From assembly GCF_000611645.1 (NCBI RefSeq), contig NW_014013341.1:10911-32840 (forward strand): a stretch of 21,930 bases of DNA, in the 5' to 3' direction. A model generated the notes under the pieces. That model was given only the letters and a program-made list of their open reading frames with translations, was not told the DNA's origin and searched no databases. The translations under genes and the position numbers were made by a program. The stretch is from Monoraphidium neglectum. Its lineage: Eukaryota > Chlorophyta > Chlorophyceae > Sphaeropleales > Selenastraceae. Of the stretch, positions 1 through 8,511 are shown piece by piece. Within the stretch, counting starts at the first letter, position 1, and each line of letters starts with the position of its first letter.

Positions 1-233
1 CCCCGTGCGCGCAGCAATGGGGGACGCTTGTACCTCCCGGAGGGTGGAGGCGCTCGACTGGGCCCATGGCTCGGTGGGAACAGCGGCAAGGAGACCAAAG
101 CCCGCAGCGATCGTGCTGACGCTGCAGTCTCATGCTGCAGCCCCACCCTCCTCCTCCCGAGGGCCCCCTGGCACCCCTTACTCACTGGGCAAGTAGCCCT
201 AGCTGGGCCTCAGGATGCCTATGGACATGGGGC

Positions 234-608
234 CTAAGACTGCGCGCAGGTACCAGGAGCAAACAGGCAGCGCAGGAAGGTGAGGATGCCAGCAGCAGCG
301 ACATCGCACTGCAACTGATGGAAAAAGGAAGAAGAGCTGCGGGTGGCGAAACACCTGCAGTCCCATGCAATTTCACGTAGGAGATTGCTGCCTCCAAATT
401 CGCATGGAGGCAAAATCTGCTGGATGACAAACGACAAGAAAACATGTGCCTGGTAAGTCAGCCACCCACCATCCAGGGCGACTTCAAAGCCGCCGCTCAG
501 GGTGCGTATCTTTGGTGGCGGCGACTGCTTGTTGATGGCGTCCCTGTGCTGGCGGATCGACTCTTCTGCAGCATGTGCTAGTGCCAGCAAATCATAATCC
601 ATGCCCAT
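234..608 (-). CDS. weak minus-strand open frame, unknown protein
   Basis: I do not recognise this protein. On the minus strand an open frame starts at an ATG at 608 (MGMDYDLLALAH...) and runs to a stop at 234, about 124 residues. The first third (about 608-470) looks coding: most third positions are G or C, and it reads as a charged helix (AAEESIRQHRDAINKQ) followed by PPPKIRTLSGGFEVALDG. At 470 there is a good splice donor (GATG then GTGGGT), so the real gene may leave this frame there; a later piece around 250-312 (CDVAAAGILTFLRC) could be another exon. Upstream, a possible acceptor near 618 means the ATG need not be the true start. A plus-strand frame (601-1083) overlaps it but has poor third-position GC. 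The gene probably continues toward or past the window start. Confidence 0.28.
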   Translation of the reverse strand: MGMDYDLLALAHAAEESIRQHRDAINKQSPPPKIRTLSGGFEVALDGGWLTYQAHVFLSFVIQQILPPCEFGGSNLLREIAWDCRCFATRSSSSFFHQLQCDVAAAGILTFLRCLFAPGTCAQS

Positions 609-741
609 AGCTCTCACTCCTGCAGTGGCCCAGGCTGAAATTGGACCTGCGACAGAAGATGCTGGCCCCGAAAGATGCGCTCGCGCCCAGTTTGCCATGA
701 CGGGGTCTTCTGCCGCTGCTGCTCCTGGCACTTCTTCTTCT

Positions 742-747
<6 letters not shown>

Positions 748-807
<60 letters not shown>
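748..807. repeat. (GCT)20 trinucleotide microsatellite
   Basis: Twenty uninterrupted GCT units, preceded by a short TTC/TCT run from 731. All frames through it are open on both strands (alanine, cysteine or leucine on plus; serine, alanine or glutamine on minus), so open frames across it are not evidence of a gene. A possible minus-strand exon (acceptor before position 843) would read it as serine followed by an arginine-rich stretch, but I could not connect that to the downstream frame. Confidence 0.95.
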
Positions 808-808
<1 letters not shown>

Positions 809-819
809 ATTTTTCGTTT

Positions 820-2490
820 CAATGGCAACCAGATGGCGTGGACAGAATCAACCTGCGAGACACGCAACAAGCACTGGGCCACACCGTGTGCTGGGAGGCC
901 ACCGCTGCTGTGGCTGCTGACCAAAACGCTGTCGCCGCTGCAGAGGGGTGGCAACAGGCAGCAAGGCCAACTTCAGGGATGCCCCTCTGCCTGTGCCAGA
1001 TACAGAGGCTCAAGAGTTTGTCGTTCAATAATTCTACCCATACAGAGCATTCACACAGGCAAGCGGAACGGCCCGCAGCGTGACCACTTGAGAGTGTGTA
1101 AGTGAGATCAAGATACACGAGGCAGCGATGAGCGCCGGCAGCCCTAACGCACAACCACCCGTTAAGTATGATAAAGAATTGGTATCAGAGAACAGAAGGC
1201 TCCCAGGTTTGAGTTCGGATTGCAGGCAGATCGTGCCGCAAGACTGTCGTGTGTGTTCTGAGCCTCGCAAGGGGAATACCGGCAGGTTCGACAAAACATC
1301 GGCAGCTTGTATTGCCTAACAGCACCGAAGCGGTCGTTGCCAAATGTGCGAGTGGCATGACTGATGTGAACGGCCCGCAACGTCAATGAGTCAACCGCAT
1401 GATCGACATGATAATCGTGACAGAGTTGCGAGCTGGGCCGGCTGCACAATGCTGAAGCCTTGTGTCAGAACCACCATCATGCCAGCTATATCATTGTTAC
1501 ATGTACAATGACGCAACAGCCCGAAGATGAGTCCATCCACGGATGCTGCCTCACCAATAAGCAGCGCCTGGGAAATGTGTCGTCACTGGGCGCGCGCCGC
1601 CTCTGAAAACTCATGCAATGAGTGCTGCTTGTCTGTCGTCGTACGACCAGCGTCAGCATCACCATTACAGCATGCATATACACCTACCCTGCGTGACCGC
1701 CTAGAGCGAATGCATATATACTATGACGGGGCAGTGTGATCGGTGCTGGTGCAGCATGCTGAGCCGCGAGGACGACGGAGATGAAAAAGCATCAAAGATG
1801 GGACACACTTCCACAGTCTCATGGTTGCCGCAAGAAAGCGCCAAAAGATTCAGTGTGTGTTGGCAATGGAAAAGAGCCAAAGGCAGAGAACTTTGATGGT
1901 TGTCACGGCTAAGCGAGCTGCTTTTTGGTGCCACAGCTCTGGAGCAGGCGGCGGGGCTCGCATGTAGCAGCCCGGCAATTCTTGTTTGAGCCCACTCTCT
2001 CAACTCCATGAGGCACGGCTTCAAGCCAACTGCAAAGCAGCTTCATCCGTTAGTTAATCAGCTACCTACAAAAGACGCGAGGCAACTTGATTGTGCCGGG
2101 GTCACCCAGGGACGCTAACCCAAACATCCAGTGGCAGCAGCAGGCGCAGGGCGGCAGGGCGGCCGGCGCCAGGACTGCAAGCAGCGCGGCGCGCAAAGCC
2201 GGAGCTTGGCCTTGCGGGGATCACTGGCTGTGCAGGGGAGCGACGGCTGAGGTTGCTGAGAAGTGGAGCTGATGCCCAAGAGCTGCATTGCCGCTGCGCA
2301 GCCAGGTATGCAAACCTCATGGTACACCCGACCCGCTGCATGCAATCGAGCGCGCCTGCTGCCGCAGGCCAGGGAACTGGTGCGCCACTGCACATTCAGC
2401 AGTGGCTGGCCGGCGGCGTATCAGAAAATAGTGTGTGTGGCGGCGCTGCGCGGAGCATGGGGCGCAGCGGGCTGCCTGCCCCCTGAGGGC
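820..2490. other. stretch without a supported gene
   Basis: I see no supported gene here. Open frames on both strands are short, have mixed third positions and lack matching splice signals. A minus-strand piece at about 875-935 has a good acceptor and donor and may be an exon of a gene upstream of the 234-608 frame, but I cannot phase it. From about 1090 to 2080 base composition is visibly less GC-rich than in the genes, as expected for intergenic DNA. Confidence 0.5.
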
Positions 2491-2558
2491 GCAAGGCGTG
2501 GCATGCGGGGCGTGGCGCACGCAGGGCGTGGCGCACGCGGGGCGTGGCGCACGCGGGA
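2491..2558. repeat. 16-bp GC-rich tandem repeat
   Basis: Three near-identical 16-bp units of the form GCRGGGCGTGGCGCAC lie at 2505-2520, 2521-2536 and 2537-2552, with a degenerate 14-bp unit before them and a partial one after. The block lies downstream of the minus-strand gene ending at 2877. No function is evident. Confidence 0.85.
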
Positions 2559-2676
2559 CAGCCATGCCCCGCGGGGCAGAGTGCACGCAATGCAGCACGC
2601 CACGCACCCGCCGCGAGCCGCTGCGCGCGGCGTGCGGCGGCGCGGCAGACCAGGCGCGCTAAGGCCGGCAGCCGCC

Positions 2677-2736
2677 TCAGGGGTTGTGGATTCCGATGTC
2701 CTCGATGCTCTTCACCAGGTCCTCGATGCTGGTCGC
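2677..2736 (-). pseudogene. duplicated C-terminal segment of the adjacent polyglutamine gene
   Basis: Read on the minus strand this piece gives ATSIEDLVKSIEDIGIHNP and a TGA at 2679-2677. It repeats the end of the neighbouring gene, which finishes VGSIEDLVKSIQDISL. The shared block is 36 bp (2695-2730 against 2886-2921) with one mismatch that I can see, offset by 191 bp. The reading frame is intact up to its own stop, so it could be an alternative last exon; an AG just before CATCGAG (near 2724) could act as acceptor. A simple local duplication left behind the gene is equally likely. Confidence 0.55.
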
Positions 2737-2876
2737 AGTGTACGTGGCTTGAGCACAGGGCGCAGGGCCCCAGGCGCGCGGCGTGTGAGGGGCGCACGGC
2801 ACAGCACACCGCACGCCCGCCACACACATGCAGCAGCCCGTCCGGGCAGGCGCCTTTCAAGGCCGCCTCGGGTGCT

Positions 2877-3031
2877 TCAGAGGCTGATGTCCTGGATGCT
2901 CTTCACCAGGTCCTCGATGCTGCCCACGTCCTCGGGCCTGTTGATGGGCTTTTTGGGCAGGGGCTGGATCCTCAGCTGCTTCATGGTGGCGATGGCGTCT
3001 GCCAGGGCCGCCGTGGCGTCTTGCTGCTGCG

Positions 3032-3126
<95 letters not shown>

Positions 3127-4315
3127 AGGGGCCGCGGCAGCGGCTGCGGCTTCCGCCGCGCCAGCTGGCCGGGAGGGGCCGCCGTCTCGCCGCTGGCGGC
3201 CTGGCGGCCCTCCTTGCACGTCAGAGGGGGAAGCACGCCGCACTGGGACCCGGGGGTGTCGTGCGTGCATAGGAAGGATGGGGGGAAACTTTGCACAGCA
3301 TTTGAGGGCGCACGCTGGGGCGGGGAGCGCTGGCGCTCGGGTGGCGGCTTCTGTTCGGTAGCAAAGAGGGGCGGCTGGAGTCACACACAAGCTCACGCAG
3401 GCGTCGGCACCAGCACTCACTGCAGTGGCGGCGAGCGCAGCAACAGGCAGGCCGCTAGTTGTGGAAGATGCGATGCATGCGAGGTGCTGGCATTGTCACC
3501 ATTTACAGTGTTCCTTGTTGCAAGCAGCCACGCACCACGATCCCGTACAGCCACAGGAGGAGGAAAAGCAGGCCGGGCAGCCGCAGGATGTGCATGTCCG
3601 CCACCTGCTCTGTCTCGTGTCCTGCAAATTTGGGCGCATTCAGACGTTCATGTGTGAGTGCAGTTGATAATGGAATCAACAGGTGGATGACAAAAACACA
3701 GTATCAGAAGTTGCGGTGCCATGCAACTGACAGGTGCCCTGCTGCAGAATGCAGGCGGGCCTGCCAAACTGCAATCGGCTGACGAGGCAATTGCTGCGGC
3801 AGAGTCGCATGGATGTCAACAACTAACCTCGGAGGCACCGCGACCAAGACGCTGACGTGCATATGTGAGCGACGCTCATGCTTGTGCCCGCAGGTCCAGT
3901 ACCGCACACACGCACCTTGGTAGCGCTCTGTGGCGTCCTTGACGCGCGTCAGCTGTATGAGGGCGGGAAGCGCGTCGTCCGGGTGCTCCCTGCCAAATTG
4001 CTCGTTGCTATACCAACCATAACCCTTGGCAGTGCAGGGGGTATGTTTCAGGTCATCTCTGAGCTTTACAAGTTCGCTGAGGTGCACCTCTAGCTCCTCA
4101 AGCGAGGTGGCCTCGTCGAGTCGTCCTGCCCTGCGCTTCTCGCGCAGCCCTCTGATCTGCCCTGGCAGCACGCCGATAGCATTTTCGACGCGTTGCATGA
4201 GCTTTTTGATTGTCTGAATAACTCCGGCGCCCATGCCGAGGATGGTTTCGATCACGTTGCCAGGGATCTCGGCGCACGAGCTCTCGAGCATGCCGCGAAT
4301 CGTGAGGCGCTCCAT
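2877..4315 (-). CDS. orphan protein with one membrane segment and a polyglutamine run
   Basis: Three exons fit in phase on the minus strand: 4315-3916, 3621-3536 and 3212-2877, giving 273 residues. Exon 1 begins MERLTIRGMLESSCAEIPG and is helical, with a hydrophobic glycine-containing stretch (about residues 18-40) and a charged segment rich in Glu, Lys and Arg (about 55-95). Exon 2 encodes a strong single membrane segment, LRLPGLLFLLLWLYGIV (about 146-162). Exon 3 is proline- and arginine-rich, then has 30 consecutive glutamines (192-221), then a compact C-terminus with RIQPLPKKPINRPEDVGSIE before the stop. Splice sites are canonical (CAAG|GTGCGT, TTGCAG|GA, GTG|GTGCGT, GCAAG|GAG). I do not recognise the family. 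Upstream exons are possible because the start ATG was chosen only as the first one in frame after a plausible leader. A membrane protein with the long polar C-terminus on one side is inferred. Confidence 0.6.
3035..3124. repeat. (GCT)30 tract, polyglutamine-coding on the minus strand
   Basis: Thirty perfect GCT units. The minus-strand gene at 2877-4315 reads it as 30 CAG codons. The same tract read on the plus strand gives long but meaningless open frames of cysteine or leucine. Confidence 0.95.
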
Positions 4316-4784
4316 GTTTGTGAGAGTAAAGGTGCAAAGGTACACGATATCATAAGAGAGCAGCTTGGAACGAAATAGTTGTGCTGCACAGGCAGGAGGC
4401 TGATCAGTGACAATGTCAGGTTTGCGCCACTGCCAGTGTTGCAACTACGCCACTGTAAACGCAGAGACAAATTGTCTTGATTATGATAATCGTTTGGGAT
4501 TGAGAGGTTTCAGGGTCCAATGGGCTTTGCTCCAGCCTTCACACCTTACTACCGCAGCAGCAGTTGGTTTTGGTGGGCTGTGCAGAGGATTACGCGGCGC
4601 CGTGCGGACGGCAGCATGAGGGTTTTAGACGTTGAAGTTCAGTGGCACGGTCTGCCGGTGCCGCACAACTGCATCATGGTGGGAGGACGGCGACGAGCCA
4701 ACTAGCAGCCAACGTGGCTTAATGACATACAAACTCGTGCGCACCCTGTGCGGCGGCCCTGAACTCACGGGCCTCCCAGCTCAC
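4316..4784. other. spacer between the polyglutamine gene and the kinase remnant
   Basis: No supported gene. It should contain the promoter and 5' leader of the minus-strand gene starting at 4315. I see no clear TATA element or conserved motif. Confidence 0.4.
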
Positions 4785-5228
4785 CCCGTCCAGCAGGCCG
4801 ATGTTGTGCAGCTTCAGATCCACCATCAACAAGCCGGCGTCGTGCTTCCCCGTCAGCCCCTCCAGCATCAAGGTCAGCACACGCGGCTGCATGCGCCAGG
4901 GGATGCCAGCCAACAGGGGCCAGAGCAGGCAGCCCGCGTGCGCGCCCCGGACGTCGCGCGCGCCCGCGGGCATCGGCCGCGCCAGGGTCCGGCAGCGCCA
5001 GCAGCGGGAACGCCGTGCCGAGGGGGCCGCCGAACATGACGCCCGGCTCCGTGGCAGCGATGACAATGAGGGCGTCCAGCATCTTGGAGCAAATGGGCAC
5101 GATCTGGAGCAGCCAGAAGCTGCCGTTTTCCAGTGTCTGCAGCTCTACACGTTAGGTGGAGCAGGGCCGGCGAGCGCGCCAGCAGGAGGGGCAGCAGGCC
5201 GCCCAGGCGGGAGGCGGAGGCGGCGCTG
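4785..5228 (-). pseudogene. decayed inverted copy of the kinase-domain exon
   Basis: On the minus strand this matches the kinase exon at 15888-16510 from RLGGLLPLL down to LLMVDLKLHNIGLLDG and the splice donor GTGAGCTGGGA after it, then similarity stops on both sides. It carries at least three lesions relative to that exon: an extra CTG near the 5' end, a net loss of two bases just before an in-frame TAA at 5154-5152, and one extra C at about 4985-4990. The pieces between lesions still read well, for example PICSKMLDALI and then RPMPAGARDVRGAHAGCLLW, which are out of frame with each other. The glycine-rich loop, the VAVK lysine and the DFD exon are not present nearby. It is therefore a truncated, frameshifted fragment in opposite orientation to the intact-looking gene. 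Confidence 0.85.
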
Positions 5229-5508
5229 GGCCTGCTCTACAGGATGCTGCGCATCCATCCGCAAAACATCCCAGTCAAACATGGCGTGATGGGCAGCTGG
5301 CCCTTTACACTGGTGCACAGGCGCACCTCTCAGGGGCACTGCCAGGCTGGCCGCTGGGCTCTGATACCAAATTGTGAGAGCTGCCCGGCCTCCTTAACAA
5401 AGCAACCTGCCGCACATCAGGGAGCAGTTGTATAGAACATTTGGGTAACGGCTTGCAAGGGGTCGGGGGCATTCAAACACATTTGAGCAGGTTGTTTGAT
5501 GTTGCAGC

Positions 5509-6033
5509 ATGCCCTTGCGCTCGCCTGTGCCAGCACAGGTGGGCGTCACCGCGCGGGCACAGGTGAGCCGGCAGTCGAGTACAGAGAACTGCCACTGCAG
5601 TGCGACATGCAAATGAGTGATTTCACACGGATGCACTTCACACCAACGTCCTAACTTTCTTGAGTTTGCTGCAGCGTCTCAAGCTGCGGGCGCGGGTGAA
5701 AGATCACCGCGTTGATCTCCTCAAGGTGAGAGCGCTCAACAGCAGCACCAAGCAGGCGCATTGTGCTCTATCAAAAAATAAGTTCTCAGTGAAGTTGCGC
5801 GTTTGTCTGTGGTGAACCTTTTTTGTGTGGCGCCGAGCGCCACACACGCGGGTCAGTGCTCTTGCTGCTGCAGGCGCAACGGGCCGGAATCAACTGCCTG
5901 CGGCTTGCACCCGCGTGACAGCTAAGTTACAACGCTTGCATTTGCTGTTGCCAGGTGGACGGCAGCGGCCGTCGCGCTCCTGCGTGGCTGTGGTGGTCAC
6001 CGCCCATCGACTGCCCTGCCCTCGTCGCCCCGG
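5509..6033 (+). other. exon-like pieces upstream of the glycosylase gene
   Basis: Four short open pieces with splice-like borders can be joined in phase: 5509-5538 (MPLRSPVPAQ), 5675-5725 (RLKLRARVKDHRVDLLK), 5874-5914 (AQRAGINCLRLAP) and 5955-6033 (WTAAAVALLRGC...). The second has the best signals (GTTTGCTGCAG before, GTGAGAG after). If the third is not spliced it ends at TGA 5916-5918, giving a 41-residue reading frame. A further piece, 6183-6230, would link this chain in phase to the glycosylase start. These may be 5' leader exons, a small separate gene or chance; the 40-bp intron needed between pieces three and four is suspiciously short. The rest of 5229-6221 shows nothing else. Confidence 0.22.
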
Positions 6034-6221
6034 GTGAGCACAACTGTGAATGCTCATGCCGGATGGGCGCTGCGAATGGGACCCTGCACTCTGGGCCCTG
6101 GGCAATGAGGCGCTCTGCAACAGGGTTTTGTGCGGCCTACCCGTGCATAAGCGCGCTGAGCAAGTTTGTGCTCAACATGCAGGGACCTGCGCCAGGCGCG
6201 CACCAGCTTGTCCACATCAGG

Positions 6222-8463
6222 ATGGTCGAGGTGAGCCCTGAAGTTCCTGGCGGCGAGCCCGCTTGCGTTTCTGTGCGGGTGGCAGCACATCTGCCATGAG
6301 CGCATATAATTGTCTCCATTGACAAATGCATACACCAGCATTTCACTCCGCATGAGTGTGCCATTCCGCACCCGCTACACCACCTCACCTGCTTACAGGG
6401 CCACCAGTGCCACCGCGTGGCGCACGCACACAGGCAGCTGCTGGTCGGCCGTGCCTTCAAGGCCACCAGCCCCAACGGCCGCTTCGCAGACGGCGCCAGG
6501 GCCATCGACGGCAAGCCCCTTTCCAGGATTGAGGTGGGTGCGCGGCGGCCGGAGCACGCGGCACGGCAGCTCGACAGCGGGGCAGCACGGTACCGGGGCG
6601 GTGCGGTGGCGGACGCCGCCACCAGGGCCTCTGATGCGTGCAGCGTCAGGGAGCCCGTGCAGCCGGCGGCTAGCAGGGGTGGTCAGCCGTTCCTGGCTGA
6701 GGGCGGGCTGCCTGCTGTGCCTGTGATTTGCTCAGCCTCAACCAGCCTGTTTTCAACACCATGAAGCGAGGCATTCCTGAGATCAGCATCCCGCCTCGCT
6801 CCAACCTGTCTCCTCAAGGTCCATGGGAAGAACCTGTTCTACTTTTTTGGGGAGAGGCAGGGCGGCCAAGAGGGCAACGCGCTCGCAGACGTTGTTCATA
6901 TCCACTTTGGCATGTCTGGTAGGGGTTGGGCTGGCTGAAGGGTCGACTGGGGTCTGCGCGACTCACGCCGCACCTGCTTACACTTCGACATTTGTTTCAG
7001 CCCATGGCTTCCTTTCATTGCCATACCTTGCCCAACGTCCGCCACCGCGCGACCCCTGGCCAGGCGCGTTCCGAACAATGCCCGCGGCCCAGGAGGCCCA
7101 GAAGCCGCCGCGGGAGACGACGCGGCTGCGGCTGGAGCACCCTGGGGACGGCCTGGTGGCGCACTTGAGCGCCATGACGGTGGCCCACGGCGGCATGGAG
7201 CTGTATCATGAGAAGGTGCGGGCTGTCTGGCAGCCCCGCATGGTCTGGACACAGAGACGAATCCCAGAGCGCCTTGTGCTCCGCATGTCAAGCTCGAAAC
7301 GTGCGCTGCATAGCAGCAGCAGGCCGCCATTCACGTAGACGCTGCACAAGGGCCCAGAACCCTCTTGAATCGGCTGCGGTGTGCGAAAGTCACCCAACCC
7401 GTCCTCCGCTGCCGTGCCCCACACCCTTGCGATGCGAACCCCAGAGCTCCAAGCTTGGCCCAGACCCCCTGAGGGAGGATGCGGACCCGGAGCTGCTCTG
7501 GGCGAAGGTGGGCAGCTTCCCCCTGCTGACGCCCCCCCCCCCTTGCACTGCCAGCTGTGCCATTAGCAGACCAGGGTCAGCTGCACAGCGCCTGTGGATG
7601 CGAGGGAGTCCCAGGAGCATGCCCCAGCAGGCAGCTGTTTATTTGAGAGGGCTTGCCTTGGTAGTTTTTAAAACCCCTGCGCCTGCCTCACGCAAGGCGT
7701 GCCGTCGTCTTCCTGGCTGCCGCTGCTCCGTCTTGCTCGCAGGTGCAGAAGTGCAAGAAGCCGATAGGGCTGGTGCTGATGGACCAAACCATGATGGCCG
7801 GTGAGCTGGGGAGGCCAGGGCCGCAAGAGACGGTGGAGGGGGGGTGTTGTGTGAACAGTGCAGGCGTGTCAGCCGGTCTGCACATGGGCAGGGGCTCTGT
7901 GGCGACAACGCACCCAAGGGCATACCTACATGAGTGTTAACGGCACATGCGCTTGCGCGCGGAAAGCCAGCCGGCCAGCCCTCTCACAGCCCTCTGCCCC
8001 TTGAGTCCTCAGCCTCTGCCTCATCCCCACTGCGATTCCCGTCTTGTATCCCATGACCCAGGTGTGGGCAACATTTACAGGGCAGAGGTGCTCTACAAGG
8101 TGGGGGGCCTGATGATCGTGCAATAATCAAACAGGCAGACGGATTCTGAGCATTGCTTTTGCACGCGAGGCGCTTGAGGTGTCAGACCAAGTAAAGGCAA
8201 CTCATGAGATCCGCTTGGGCGCAGAATGATACACCTGCCGCTGTCAACGCTCGCCGCGCCCTGCTCCTTTCTCACTAGCAGCACCGCCCTTGTTGAACGC
8301 CACCCTCTCAGGCGGCCATCCACCCCGAGCAGCCGGCGAACACCCTCAGCCGCGACGCGTTCGACACTGTGTGGGCGCACTCTGTTGAGCTGCTGCAGCG
8401 CGGGTTCACCAGCGGCAGCATCCTTACGGTATGTACGCGTGCGTGCGCGCGTGCGCGCGTGCG

Positions 8464-8511
<48 letters not shown>

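Noticed and set aside
601..1083. plus-strand frame with a polyalanine run
   Set aside because: Third positions are not GC-biased as in real exons here, and the length is sustained by the stop-free GCT tract; the minus strand looks better at 470-608.
1278..1300. GGTTCGA string resembling a tRNA T-loop
   Set aside because: No paired acceptor stem, anticodon arm or matching CC on the 3' side of the loop could be found.
2263..3657. 464-residue plus-strand open frame with a long cysteine run
   Set aside because: It crosses the (GCT)30 tract and lies opposite a spliced minus-strand gene with good signals; the cysteine run and Arg/Ala-rich flanks are typical of a shadow frame.
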